A stretch of DNA of 64,000 nucleotides from Maritimibacter sp. HL-12 (GCF_900177545.1 NZ_FXBQ01000001.1:1320122-1384121); one strand, 5' to 3'. Positions 54,038 through 63,669 are shown, counted from the first letter of the stretch. Notes: generated by a model from the sequence alone, not told the origin. Translations and numbers: made by a program.

Positions 54038-56470
54038 TCAATCCATATCGCCGGAACCCGCAGATGGGTTGTGGTCCAGCAGGCTTTCCAGGATCGCCCG
54101 CGACGTCCGGCTCTCGTCAATCACCCCTAGGGCACCGGCCAGCGATACTTGAGGTTCCTCGGATGTCGAACGTTTATCCACCGCATCCGGATCGCGCATG
54201 AGATGCGCCACATCGCGCACCGTCCCTTCACCGATTTTCGCAAGATCGTCCCACAACTCGCCTTGCCAGGCCATACGACCGGCAGAGTCCGTATCACCGG
54301 ATGCCAGATACGCGCGGAACGCTCCGCCGAAATCGCCCGCCGCTTCCAACGCCTCAGCCCGCAACCCGTTTGCCACCTCGTTCTCGATTCCGGCAAGGTA
54401 TCCGATCGCAACGTCAGGCCGGCCGTCAAGCATCGCTGCCCGCGCGAATAAAAACCGGTCCTGCGGTCCCGGCAAAGAATCCTGACCTTCGAGTACAATG
54501 CGGGCAGGGCTGGTCAGACCGAGATCCAACAGTCTTTCCGCGAGCCCACGACGTTCATCGGCGGGCAAACCCACGACCAGATCAAGACGGGGCAGCAAAT
54601 ACCGAAGGAAGGTTTCGTCGGCAGCATCCTCATTCAGGCGACGGAACACCTCACCAACCAGATCGCGGCGTTCCCTCTCATTCAGACTGGACATGTCTCT
54701 GAAATCCACCAGCCCCGAAAACGCCGTTGCAAAATCGCCAGATAAAGCCCGCGCCCTTATCGCGGTAACCAGAAACGGCGTGGATTCGTCACTCCCGCGC
54801 CGCTCAAACGCCAGGCTTTCAAGAAGCGATATCTGCTCGTCCGGGATCAATCGCCCCCTTCCCAGTTCTGCATCGACATGATCCAGAAAAGCATCGGGCA
54901 TTGAAACGTCATCCTTGGCGAGCATTTCATCAAGCCGACCACGCGCGGTATCGGCGTCATCACGCATCCGGTCGAAGCGCAATGCAATTGCATCCAGATC
55001 CCCGGAACCCGCGGGCGTGGCAAGGTCCATCGCGTTCTTCACGGAATCCGCGGCTTCAAGATCACCGGCTTCCAGAAGTTTGTTCAAAAGAGGTGCGCCA
55101 AGATGGATGCGAATATGCGGCGGCAATCCAGCGAAAGAGAGCGCAACTGCATTTGTGTTGATTTCCCGGGATCGATCGAGTCTCGGTTGGGCGAGCACCG
55201 ACCAAAGTGCCGTTTCCCCTTTGCAGGCCATCTGATCCACGAGCAAAGCCGCGTTTCGCGACACGCCCGTATCCATGATTTCAGCCATGATTTCCAGCAG
55301 ATCGCTGCGGGCAACGTCATTCGGGTTATTCCGCATCATGGCCAATGCCTCGGCCCCGAATGTCATGTAGATATAATACCTGACAAGCCCGGTAACCCCA
55401 TCGCTATCGGACTTATCGAATTCGCCAATAGTTTGGCCGCGAAATGCGCCAAGATCTTGAGCAAAGGTCTCGCCTGCACCACCCCAGCTCGAAACATCAA
55501 AGAATTCACTTGGAATACAATGATCCCCGGCACCGGTAATGACAGAGGCGCGGCTTTCGCTCGCGGCGCGATCCACCCCCGTTTCGACTTCCATATGGCT
55601 GCGATCCGTCGGGGGTTTCCGTCCAGTCGGAGCAGGCTCAGCCTTCGCCGCATCTGGCGGCACCACCTCCGGCGATGGCACAGCGGCAGGATCCACAGTG
55701 ATCGGTTCGAGGTCCGCCTCCAACAATCCCTGGGCTGCGGCACGGGCGATCTGTTCCAGCAACAATGACTGCATTTCCGATGCCCGCGAACCGGATTCCT
55801 GTGGTTCGGGGATTGTTTCTGGAGCATTGCCCGTCTGCTCGGGGGCGGCACTGCTCGTTTCAGATGGTGCCGGTGGCTTGTCGTTCTCAAGGGGTGCCGG
55901 CGGCAACGCCAAACTCATCGCGTTGCCAGTCGGCCAGGCCTGTTCAAACGCCAACGGCAGCTCAATTCTATCCGGCGGTTGGCCCAGGCCATCGAAGATC
56001 CGGGCAAAAGGCGGTGCAACTTGCCTTTGCTGGGCGAGGTCCGGCAGCGAGACTGAAGGAGCCTGCAAGGTCAGCTCTTCCAGACCTTGTTCAAACGGAT
56101 GTGCAGGGTTTTGCGGACGTCCATCCTTGATATCGAGCACAACCTGGCCATCCCGCAGATCGAAGGCATCACCGTGGCAGATGCAATCAACCTTCAGGAA
56201 AAGCCGCCCGTCCCCCCGATCCAGGACATCCACGATTCGGTTTCGCGTGATCAAGTCGAAAACCGAAACCAGGTTGTATTCGACCGCCTTGTTCCCGGCC
56301 CGAAACTCGAAGCCCCCCGGGACCCGCCCGAACTCCCATCGGGCTTCGGCATCGAAGCCAAGCAGCAGACGAGAGAAGCCGGCATGATCGCCCGAGCGCA
56401 CAGGAACGCTTTGCGCCGCTGCGGTGATCGGCAGGAGAAACGAAAAGACGAGGGCCAATATCCTGATCAT
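54038..56470 (-). CDS. Large periplasmic flagellar-locus protein of unknown function
   Basis: An 810-aa exported protein. Signal peptide 1-20 (..TAAAQS). An N-terminal beta-rich domain (about 22-120) has GDHAGFSRLLLGFD, a CIC cysteine pair (96-98) and VVLDIKDGRP, resembling an AMIN-type fold. Residues about 175-330 are Pro/Glu/Ala-rich linker. The rest is helical, repeat-like (TPR/solenoid-like) with Cys residues in DHCIPSEFF and MACKGE. It overlaps motA (ATGA) and precedes sltF, so it is a candidate stator- or rod-linked component. No known family was recognised. Confidence 0.75.
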   Translation of the reverse strand: MIRILALVFSFLLPITAAAQSVPVRSGDHAGFSRLLLGFDAEARWEFGRVPGGFEFRAGNKAVEYNLVSVFDLITRNRIVDVLDRGDGRLFLKVDCICHGDAFDLRDGQVVLDIKDGRPQNPAHPFEQGLEELTLQAPSVSLPDLAQQRQVAPPFARIFDGLGQPPDRIELPLAFEQAWPTGNAMSLALPPAPLENDKPPAPSETSSAAPEQTGNAPETIPEPQESGSRASEMQSLLLEQIARAAAQGLLEADLEPITVDPAAVPSPEVVPPDAAKAEPAPTGRKPPTDRSHMEVETGVDRAASESRASVITGAGDHCIPSEFFDVSSWGGAGETFAQDLGAFRGQTIGEFDKSDSDGVTGLVRYYIYMTFGAEALAMMRNNPNDVARSDLLEIMAEIMDTGVSRNAALLVDQMACKGETALWSVLAQPRLDRSREINTNAVALSFAGLPPHIRIHLGAPLLNKLLEAGDLEAADSVKNAMDLATPAGSGDLDAIALRFDRMRDDADTARGRLDEMLAKDDVSMPDAFLDHVDAELGRGRLIPDEQISLLESLAFERRGSDESTPFLVTAIRARALSGDFATAFSGLVDFRDMSSLNERERRDLVGEVFRRLNEDAADETFLRYLLPRLDLVVGLPADERRGLAERLLDLGLTSPARIVLEGQDSLPGPQDRFLFARAAMLDGRPDVAIGYLAGIENEVANGLRAEALEAAGDFGGAFRAYLASGDTDSAGRMAWQGELWDDLAKIGEGTVRDVAHLMRDPDAVDKRSTSEEPQVSLAGALGVIDESRTSRAILESLLDHNPSAGSGDMD

Positions 56471-57336
56471 GCCGCGTCTTTCTTGACCTCCTTCAATGCT
56501 TCCTCAAGCTCGGAGTAGCCCGGTCGAACCTGGCTGGGCGTGTTCTGACGACCGACTTCAATACAGATGTTGGTCGAGTGGTTATGCAGATTTGCCACAA
56601 GAACCTCGCGAATGAGCTGGTAGAAGTGCGCGTCGTCTTCGGACACGCTCTTGAGTTTCATGGCGAATGGCCCAACGATGCCGTAGGCAAGAAACACGCC
56701 AAGGAACGTGCCGACCAGGGCACCACCGATGAGTTTTCCCAGGATTTCAGGGGGTTGGTCAATCGATCCCATCGTCTTGATGACCCCGAGAACCGCAGCA
56801 ACGATGCCAAGCGCGGGCAGAGCGTCGGCAACCGCTTGCAAGGCGTGGCTTGGATGTTGTGCGTGGTGGAAAGTCGCTTCTATGCGTTTTTCCAGCACCT
56901 CCTCGACCTGATGGGGATCGTCATAGTTCATTGATGCCGATCGGAGCGTATCGCAGATCAACTCGATCGCTTCCCGGTCTGCCAGAATCCGCGGGTATTT
57001 TCCGAAGATCGAGCTTTCTTGAGGTGTTTCGATATGCTCCTCGAGCGCGACCGCATTCTGACGGGCCTGTCGTATGAGCTCAAAAAGCAGACACAACAGA
57101 TCCTTGTAGTCCTGCGGTTTCCAGCGCGGCCCTTTGAACACCCGACCGATATCTTTCATCGTGTGCTTGATGGCGGCCATATCGTTCGAGATCACGAAGG
57201 CCCCGGCGGCAGCACCACCGATCATTGTGAATTCGAACGGAAGCGCTTTCAGGATGATCCCCATCTTCCCACCGGCGGCAAGGTAGCCGCCAAACACCAT
57301 GATGAAGATCATCGCGATACCAACGAACCCGATCAT
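56467..57336 (-). CDS. motA: Flagellar motor stator protein MotA
   Basis: A 289-aa stator subunit with four membrane helices and a cytosolic loop. Visible are the loop charges in GRVFKGPRWKPQDYKDLLCLLFELIRQAR and the conserved prolines in DALPALGIVAAVLGVIKTMG and FLAYGIVGPFAMK. It couples ion flow to torque with MotB, which is not in the window. Confidence 0.96.
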   Translation of the reverse strand: MIGFVGIAMIFIMVFGGYLAAGGKMGIILKALPFEFTMIGGAAAGAFVISNDMAAIKHTMKDIGRVFKGPRWKPQDYKDLLCLLFELIRQARQNAVALEEHIETPQESSIFGKYPRILADREAIELICDTLRSASMNYDDPHQVEEVLEKRIEATFHHAQHPSHALQAVADALPALGIVAAVLGVIKTMGSIDQPPEILGKLIGGALVGTFLGVFLAYGIVGPFAMKLKSVSEDDAHFYQLIREVLVANLHNHSTNICIEVGRQNTPSQVRPGYSELEEALKEVKKDAA

Positions 57337-57407
57337 CCCGTCGCTCCTCGTTACCTTGAGTCTCGTCAGTCTCGCTGAGTCCGGTTAAGAATCCCTGCAC
57401 GTTGGAC

Positions 57408-58031
57408 CTACCTTGTCGGCACTTCTGCATTTCGACCTGCAAGGATCACGCTGATGGAATAGGCGGAGGAAGGATCGAGGCCCGCAAGGATTGCGGCGGC
57501 GGTATCCGGTCGCATTCGGGCGAGAAAACCGGCGGCAAATTGGGGATCCATCGCCGCAAACAATGGGGCGGCTTCCTTGGCTTTCATGTTCTCATAAACG
57601 GCGGTCAACCGCGCCAGATCATCTTCCGCCGCCGTGGATGCCATGGTCATCGTGGCCTCCAGGCTGGCCTCCGCGGCCTCGAGCGCAACCAGGTTTTTCC
57701 GTACCTGGGCCTCGACCACTTCGAGCGCCTTCTGCCGATCTGCCAATGCCACCTCACGCGCGGCCAAGGTGGTCTCACGATCCTGGAGCGCGGACAACAC
57801 TTGCGCGATATCATTCGATGGTGCGCCATCCGGATCTTCAGCGGGCGGGGCACCCTCGACGGCGGCGGCGATGCCCTCGGCAATCGCCACCCCGCTTTCC
57901 CCCGAGAGACGCAAAAGGCCCGACAGCGCGAGTGCCGTGGCAATGACCCACAGGATCCCCCTTGCAGTCCTGCGGCGGCGGCGCGGCGGCGGTGCCGCCT
58001 TTTGGGCAGTCTGATCGTCATTCGAATTCAT
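57408..58031 (-). CDS. motE: MotE-like protein with MgtE_N domain
   Basis: A 207-aa protein. It has a basic start (PPPRRRRRTARG), one membrane helix (about 25-45), a long coiled coil (about 70-140, ALQDRETTLAAREVALADRQKALEV) and a C-terminal MgtE_N-type domain (MKAKEAAPLFAAMDPQFAAGFLARMRPDTAAAIL). This matches MotE, a chaperone of the rhizobial MotC protein. It overlaps the DUF6468-like gene (ATGA). The 810-aa protein next to motA could be its client. Confidence 0.75.
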   Translation of the reverse strand: MNSNDDQTAQKAAPPPRRRRRTARGILWVIATALALSGLLRLSGESGVAIAEGIAAAVEGAPPAEDPDGAPSNDIAQVLSALQDRETTLAAREVALADRQKALEVVEAQVRKNLVALEAAEASLEATMTMASTAAEDDLARLTAVYENMKAKEAAPLFAAMDPQFAAGFLARMRPDTAAAILAGLDPSSAYSISVILAGRNAEVPTR

Positions 58032-58480
58032 GGCTGCGCTCCCATTGCCGCAGTGCGCCGCGAAGCAAACAAGGGCGGAGGCTCTGGCGTTGCGCCGGCA
58101 AGCGGCCTTGGCGTCTCCTGAGAAGCCCGGTCTTCGTCGGACCCGGCGCTGTTTTCGATCTCTTCTTCAAGGCGCGACGTGGCCTCTGGCAGATCGTGAA
58201 GCGACGCCATCATCAGTTCGAGCTTGCGAGCCGAGGATTCCGCGCGATCTGTCAAACTGGTCAGGGATTGCGCCGAGTGTGCCGCCGCCTTGCGGGCCTG
58301 ATCCAGCGTGCGCGTCATGTCATCGACCTGCGCCGACAACACGGCCACCGCGCCACCGACGCCATTTTCGAGATTGTTGAAACGTTTGAGCCGACGGGCG
58401 AGGACAACGCAGTATATGGCCGCGCCGAGTGCCCCGGCACCAAGCAGCACATCCGATGCCAGCTTGAAGATCTGGTCCAT
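58028..58480 (-). CDS. DUF6468-like flagellar-locus membrane protein
   Basis: A 150-aa protein with one N-terminal membrane helix (about 8-26), a long coiled coil (VLSAQVDDMTRTLDQARKAAAHSAQSLTSLTDRAES..) and a Pro-rich tail. It resembles DUF6468 proteins that sit between fliL and motE-like genes in alphaproteobacteria; this is from memory. Function unknown. It overlaps the motE-like gene by 4 bp. Confidence 0.65.
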   Translation of the reverse strand: MDQIFKLASDVLLGAGALGAAIYCVVLARRLKRFNNLENGVGGAVAVLSAQVDDMTRTLDQARKAAAHSAQSLTSLTDRAESSARKLELMMASLHDLPEATSRLEEEIENSAGSDEDRASQETPRPLAGATPEPPPLFASRRTAAMGAQP

Positions 58481-58500
58481 TCTGGCCCTCCTTTTTTGCG

Positions 58501-59007
58501 TCAGTTCAATACAAATTCCATCACGAGCAGGTCCTTCACCCTGCCCTCTCCGGTAACGAGCTTGATCCGCCTCAGCATCTGCGCGCGCAAATCGATCAGC
58601 GACACCGGGTTTTCGAGATCACTGGGCTCAACCGCCCTGAGATAGGAGTTCAGAACATCCATGACGCGGGGCACCAACGCCCGGACATCCGCCTCGGTCC
58701 CCGGGATGACTTCCAACTCCGCCCGAAACCTCAGATGGTCATGACTGGAGCTCGGACCCAAGGAAATCACCAAAGGGTCTAGCGGCACAAAGGCAACCGG
58801 CGGCAGGTTCTTCGGTGTGACCCCGGCATTCTCCTCACCGGCATCGCTTTCCGACACCGGCCCGAGGACAAGGCCTGAATATACTGCAAAGAACCCCGCA
58901 CCGCCCAGGACAAGGGCAAGCACGATTCCTATTACAATCCCGAGGAAACCGCGTTTTCCGGGCTTGGCTTCTTCCGTGCCTTCCGGCGTTTTTTCGGTAT
59001 CTGCCAT
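58501..59007 (-). CDS. fliL: Flagellar basal-body protein FliL
   Basis: A 168-aa stator-support protein. It has a cytosolic start, one membrane helix (about 22-44, GFLGIVIGIVLALVLGGAGFFAVYSG) and a periplasmic stomatin-like domain with FVPLDPLVISLG, LRFRAELEVIPG and the C-terminal VKDLLVMEFVLN. ATG 59007 was chosen over one five codons earlier. It diverges from fliF and heads the long minus operon. Confidence 0.93.
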   Translation of the reverse strand: MADTEKTPEGTEEAKPGKRGFLGIVIGIVLALVLGGAGFFAVYSGLVLGPVSESDAGEENAGVTPKNLPPVAFVPLDPLVISLGPSSSHDHLRFRAELEVIPGTEADVRALVPRVMDVLNSYLRAVEPSDLENPVSLIDLRAQMLRRIKLVTGEGRVKDLLVMEFVLN

Positions 59008-59130
59008 ATTCCAACCGTCCAATCTGACGATTCGGTTATAGACCGGCAGGGGCTAACTGATTGTTAATAGCAATCGACGAAAGTGACTCGCGACGGGGGC
59101 AGAAGCCCGCTCGAAAAAGGGAGTCACGTC

Positions 59131-60768
59131 TTGCAGCAGATCTTCGCTGTCTGGAACGCGCTCGATACGCGCAAGCAGATCATCGTCACGGTCGCGACCC
59201 TGGCCATGTTTGCCGCTGTTCTGACCATCGCCCGCATCGCCGCGCAACCGTCGATGGCCCTGCTCTATGCTGGCCTCGAGCCGGGCTCCGCGGGCGAACT
59301 GATCCAGGCCCTGGAGGCGCGGGGGGTTACGACCGACGTGCGCAGCGGGGCGATCTATGTAGACGCGTCGCGTCGGGACGAACTGCGGATGACGCTTGCT
59401 TCCGAGGGGCTGCCGCGCGACTCGGCCCAGGGATATGAGCTGCTGGACAATCTTTCCGGGTTCGGGACGACCTCGCAGATGTTCGATGCCGCCTATTGGC
59501 GCGCAAAGGAGGGTGAACTTGCCCGCACCATCGTTTCCTCGCCTCTGATCAAGTCGGCTCGGGTTCATATCGCCATTCCGAACTCGCAGACATTTCGGAA
59601 TCGATCCGCACCCTCCGGTTCCGTGACGGTCACAACCGCGCAGGAGGCCCTGTCCGGGCCACATGCCAAGGCCCTGAAATTCCTGGTGGCATCCGCTGTT
59701 CCCGGGCTCTCCCCTGACGATGTTTCCATCATCGACTCGCGTGGAGGCATGGTCATGACCCGCGACGACGACGCGGCCTTCGAAGGCGGAACGAATGCCC
59801 GCGCGGAAGCGCTCAAACAAAATGTCGAAAGGCTGCTGGAGGCCCGGGTGGGCTACGGAAATGCGATCGTCGAGCTCTCGATTGACACCGCGCTGGAAAG
59901 CGAAACGATCCTCGAGCGCGTGTTCGATCCCGAAAACCGCGTGGTCATCGCCACGGAAACCGAAGAATCCACCGCCGCGTCAAGCGGCAACGGTCAAGGT
60001 GGGGTGACGGTCGCCTCGAACTTGCCGAACGGCGAGGCTGAGGGCGGCGACTCATCCTCCAACAATACCGAAACCCGCGAACGCGTGAACTACGAGGTTT
60101 CGGAAACCACGCGCGAAATCAACCGGGGCCCGGGCACGGTGCGCCGCATCTCTGTCGCCGTCCTGGTCGATGGTATTCGAACCCGCGACGACAATGGTCA
60201 GGAAGTCTGGGCCCCGCGCAGTGATGAAGAACTCGACGCCTTGCGCGATCTCGTCACTTCCGCCGTCGGTTTGAATGAAACCCGGGGCGATACGATCACG
60301 ATCAAGTCGATGGCCTTCGAGCCGATCGTTTCCGAAGGCACCGAGGCATCGGCTGGTCTTTGGGGGAATCTCGGCATCGACGCCATGTCTCTGATTCGCC
60401 TTGGAATTCTGTCTATTGTCGCACTCGTCCTGGGCCTGTTCGTTCTTCGCCCGATCCTGGCTGGCAAAGGCAACACCGCCGGCGCTACGGCGGTCCTAGC
60501 CGGCCCCACAAGTCTGGCCTCGCCGCAAGTCACCGCCCCGAACACCCTCACCGCACTCACCGGCGAAATCGACGATACCAACCTGCCCGCGGTTCCTGAA
60601 AGCGCCATCGTTGCCGACTTCGACTTCGGCAACACGCTGGCCGATGATCTGCCGCAGCGTCGAGGGCAGAACGACCCGGTCGACCGGCTCCGCACGTTGA
60701 TCGAAGAACGCCAAACCGAAACGGTGGAGATTCTGCGTGGCTGGATGGAAGACGAGGAGACTGCCTGA
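59131..60768 (+). CDS. fliF: Flagellar MS-ring protein FliF
   Basis: A 545-aa ring protein with an N-terminal membrane helix (IIVTVATLAMFAAVLTIA) and a C-terminal one (LIRLGILSIVALVLGLFVLRPIL). Ring-building domains include LLYAGLEPGSAGELIQALEARGV and ELARTIVSSPLIKSARVHIAIP. The C-terminal FliG-binding tail has DPVDRLRTLIEERQTETVEILRGWM. I chose TTG 59131 because GGGAG lies 7 nt upstream and it gives a normal N-terminus; GTG 59083 is an alternative. fliH, not fliG, follows. Confidence 0.93.
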   Translation: MQQIFAVWNALDTRKQIIVTVATLAMFAAVLTIARIAAQPSMALLYAGLEPGSAGELIQALEARGVTTDVRSGAIYVDASRRDELRMTLASEGLPRDSAQGYELLDNLSGFGTTSQMFDAAYWRAKEGELARTIVSSPLIKSARVHIAIPNSQTFRNRSAPSGSVTVTTAQEALSGPHAKALKFLVASAVPGLSPDDVSIIDSRGGMVMTRDDDAAFEGGTNARAEALKQNVERLLEARVGYGNAIVELSIDTALESETILERVFDPENRVVIATETEESTAASSGNGQGGVTVASNLPNGEAEGGDSSSNNTETRERVNYEVSETTREINRGPGTVRRISVAVLVDGIRTRDDNGQEVWAPRSDEELDALRDLVTSAVGLNETRGDTITIKSMAFEPIVSEGTEASAGLWGNLGIDAMSLIRLGILSIVALVLGLFVLRPILAGKGNTAGATAVLAGPTSLASPQVTAPNTLTALTGEIDDTNLPAVPESAIVADFDFGNTLADDLPQRRGQNDPVDRLRTLIEERQTETVEILRGWMEDEETA

Positions 60769-61400
60769 TGCCGCGCCCATTGCTCGAAGATTTCGCGGCA
60801 GGCGTTGACGCCCCGATGGAAGGCCCCGGCAGCGCCGGCGGTGCCATCCCCGGACCTGCAAACGCGCCTTCGAATGAGCTTGTCGAGGCATCCCGCCTCG
60901 AAGGCTACGAAGCCGGTTATCAGGCCGGATGGGATGACGCCTTGCGTGCGCAGGCGGAAGAACAGGGCCGGATCGGGGCCGAGTTTGCGCGCAATCTCCA
61001 GGATCTTGGGTTCACCTTTCAGGAAGCCCGGTCTCATGTGATGCATGCGCTGGAACCATTGCTCTCCGGCATGGTGGAAAAGGTGCTTCCCCGCCTGATC
61101 TCCGAGACCATCGGTCAAACGATCATCGAGGAATTGATGCCGCTGGCGGCGACGGCGGCCGACGCCCCCATCGAGGTCGTGGTCAGCCCCGCCAGTCTCC
61201 CGGTTCTTCACGAGCTTCTCGCAAAGACGATTTCGATCCCTTTTGAACTGGTCGAAGAGCCGTCTCTCGCGGAGGGCCAGGTATTCCTGCGATCGGGAAA
61301 TCTCGAACGCCACATCGATTTCACCACCGCGGTCGACCGGATCGGTGCCGCGATCAACAGCTTGTATGAACTCAACGAAAAGGCCTTCAACCATGGCTGA
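60768..61400 (+). CDS. fliH: FliH-like flagellar assembly protein
   Basis: A 210-aa regulator of FliI. It has the GYEAGYQAGWDDALRAQ glycine-repeat helix (about 46-62) and a C-terminal domain with VEVVVSP-type strand, LLAKTISIPFELVEEPSLAEGQVFLR and ERHIDFTTAVDRI. It overlaps fliF by one base and fliN by 8 bp. Confidence 0.87.
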   Translation: MPRPLLEDFAAGVDAPMEGPGSAGGAIPGPANAPSNELVEASRLEGYEAGYQAGWDDALRAQAEEQGRIGAEFARNLQDLGFTFQEARSHVMHALEPLLSGMVEKVLPRLISETIGQTIIEELMPLAATAADAPIEVVVSPASLPVLHELLAKTISIPFELVEEPSLAEGQVFLRSGNLERHIDFTTAVDRIGAAINSLYELNEKAFNHG

Positions 61401-61686
61401 ATCTCCCACCCGCGCCGGCGAGGCTCTCGGTGCCGACAATCCATTCTCGCAGGTTTCGGTTGAGATCATGGTCTCGGTCGGCACCGCGCGCCCCTCGATC
61501 CGAGACCTGCTGAGCTTGAAGCCGGACGCGATCCTCCATCTTGATCGCAAAGTGAATGATCCTGTCGAGCTGTTCATCGGTGACAAGTTGATCGCGCGCG
61601 GCGAACTGGAAGAACGTGAAGGCAGTCCCGAGGCCGAGCTTGTTGTCCGCCTGACCGAGGTGGCCGACCTGAAGAACGGGATCTAG
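61393..61686 (+). CDS. fliN: Flagellar motor switch protein FliN
   Basis: A 97-aa C-ring protein with the SpoA domain: VSVEIMVSVGTARPSIRDLLSLKPDAILHLDRKVNDPVELFIGDKL. This FliN form has a short N-terminus. It overlaps the fliH end by 8 bp; fliP follows 3 bp after. Confidence 0.94.
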   Translation: MAESPTRAGEALGADNPFSQVSVEIMVSVGTARPSIRDLLSLKPDAILHLDRKVNDPVELFIGDKLIARGELEEREGSPEAELVVRLTEVADLKNGI

Positions 61687-61689
61687 AAC

Positions 61690-62442
61690 ATGCCGCCCAG
61701 ATCAATCGTCGCGATCACCTTGATGATCGCATTGGCCGCAATGGTTGCTGTCGCCCCAAACGCTCTCTCGGCGCAGGATATCTCGATTTCTCTCGGCGAT
61801 GAAAATGGCAGCCTTGCCACGCGCTCAATCCAGTTGATCGTTCTGATCACGCTGCTCAGCCTCGTTCCGGGCCTCGCCGTGATGATCACCGCGTTCCCGT
61901 TCATCGTCACGGTCTTGTCGATCTTGCGGCAGGCAATCGGCTTGCAGCAATCGCCGCCAAACATGTTGATCATTTCGCTTGCGTTGTTCCTGACCTATTT
62001 CGTGATGGAACCGGTGTTCACAGAAGCCTGGGTGCAAGGTGCCGAGCCATTTGCCGCCGGCACCATGGGGCTGGAAGAGGCCTTCACCGCATCCCTCGAG
62101 CCGTTTCGCGTATTCATGTCGGGGCGGATCGACGGTGAAACCTTCTTTTCGCTCGCAGAATTGCGGGAGCCGGGGACCGTCACCGAGCCCGGCCCGGATT
62201 CACCGCTTTCCCTGCTCGTTCCCTCATTCCTGCTCAGCGAGATATCGCGCGCGTTTCAGATTGGATTTCTCATCTTCCTGCCATTTCTCGTCATCGACCT
62301 CGTTGTTGCGGCAATACTCATGTCGATGGGGATGATGATGGTTCCGCCGGCCATCGTATCGTTGCCCTTCAAGCTCGCCTTCTTCGTCGTTGCCGACGGC
62401 TGGAGCCTGGTCTCGGGTGCCCTGGTGCGCAGCTATTTCTGA
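61690..62442 (+). CDS. fliP: Flagellar export protein FliP
   Basis: A 250-aa export-gate protein with a cleavable signal (about 1-28) and four membrane helices. It has LLSLVPGLAVMITAFPFIVTVLSILRQAIG, FLTYFVMEPVF and the C-terminal GFLIFLPFLVIDLVVAAILMSMGMMMVPP signature. It is convergent with flgI. Confidence 0.97.
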   Translation: MPPRSIVAITLMIALAAMVAVAPNALSAQDISISLGDENGSLATRSIQLIVLITLLSLVPGLAVMITAFPFIVTVLSILRQAIGLQQSPPNMLIISLALFLTYFVMEPVFTEAWVQGAEPFAAGTMGLEEAFTASLEPFRVFMSGRIDGETFFSLAELREPGTVTEPGPDSPLSLLVPSFLLSEISRAFQIGFLIFLPFLVIDLVVAAILMSMGMMMVPPAIVSLPFKLAFFVVADGWSLVSGALVRSYF

Positions 62443-62556
62443 TTGGTTTCCCGCGCCGTCCTGCGTCCGGAAAAGTCATCTCTTCCCGAAAGCCGGGTCG
62501 TCCTTGCTCATCCGGTGGATCGTGCCCCGAGGCAAGCCGCGGCCAGCATCGGGGGT

Positions 62557-63669
62557 TCAGCGTACCACGAATTCGGCATGCAATGCCCCGGCCGCCTTGA
62601 TGCTCTTCAGAATGTCGATCATGTCACGAGGGGCAACCCCGAGGGCATTGAGCCCCGATATGACTTCGGACAGCGAGGTGCCGCCACGGACTTCAGCAAG
62701 GCCGATCCCGGGCTCTTCCACCAGGTTTGCTTCGGTACGCGGAACCACGAGGGCTTCTCCCTCGGTAAACGGGTTTGGCTGAACCACGAGGGGTTGCTCC
62801 TCGATCCTGATGGTCAGGTTGCCCTGGCTGACCGCAACCCGGCTGATCCTTACATCTTCGCCCATGACGATGGTTCCCGAACGCTGATCGACAACAACCC
62901 GGGCCTTCCGTTCTGGCGCAACGGCAATATTCTCGACCCGGCCCAACGCGTGCGCGGGGCTGCGGGCCTGCGTCGCGCCCACATCGAGTACGACCGTGCC
63001 CGCGTCGAGCATCCGGGCAACGACTCGGCCAAAACTTCCATTGATCGCGTCCTCGATCTTTTGAGCAGTTGTGAAATCGGGGTCGCGCAAGGCGAGCCGG
63101 ATCGTCTTGAGCTTGGTGAAGTCGAATTCGATCTCACGTTCAACACGGGCGCCGGCGGGGATCACGCCAGCGGTCGGCACCCCCTGAACAACTCTTGCGC
63201 CATCGCCTTCCGCCTCGGCCCCGCCCGCGATGATCGTACCTTGCGCAACGGCATAGATCTCGCCATCCGCCGCGTTGAGCGGCGTCATCACAAGCGTCCC
63301 GCCAAGAAGGCTTTTTGAATCGCCGATCGCCGAGACCGAAATGTCGAACTTCGACCCGGACCGCGCGAACGGCGGGAGGGTTGCGGTCACGAACACGGCG
63401 GCAACATTCTTCGGGCGAAATTGCTCGCCGGTGATATTCACGCCGAGCCGTTCGAGGATATTCGACATGATATCCTCGGTGAAGGGCGCATTCCGGATGC
63501 CATCGCCGGTTCCGTTGAGGCCGACAACAAGGCCGTAGCCGACCAGATCGTTGCCACGAACACCATCGAATTCCACAAGATCCTTGATACGGATCGCATT
63601 TGCCGACGATGGGACGGCCCAGGTTATTGCCAGGGCAAGTAGCGAAAGCAGGGCAAGGTATCGGGTCAT
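62557..63669 (-). CDS. flgI: Flagellar P-ring protein FlgI
   Basis: A 370-aa periplasmic ring protein with a signal peptide (1-24, ..PSSANAIR). It has RIKDLVEFDGVRGNDLVGYGLVVGLNGTGD, GGTLVMTPLNAADGEIYAVAQG and VRGGTSLSEVISGLNALGVAPRDMIDILKSIKAAGALHAE. ATG 63669 overlaps the flgL stop. Confidence 0.97.
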   Translation of the reverse strand: MTRYLALLSLLALAITWAVPSSANAIRIKDLVEFDGVRGNDLVGYGLVVGLNGTGDGIRNAPFTEDIMSNILERLGVNITGEQFRPKNVAAVFVTATLPPFARSGSKFDISVSAIGDSKSLLGGTLVMTPLNAADGEIYAVAQGTIIAGGAEAEGDGARVVQGVPTAGVIPAGARVEREIEFDFTKLKTIRLALRDPDFTTAQKIEDAINGSFGRVVARMLDAGTVVLDVGATQARSPAHALGRVENIAVAPERKARVVVDQRSGTIVMGEDVRISRVAVSQGNLTIRIEEQPLVVQPNPFTEGEALVVPRTEANLVEEPGIGLAEVRGGTSLSEVISGLNALGVAPRDMIDILKSIKAAGALHAEFVVR

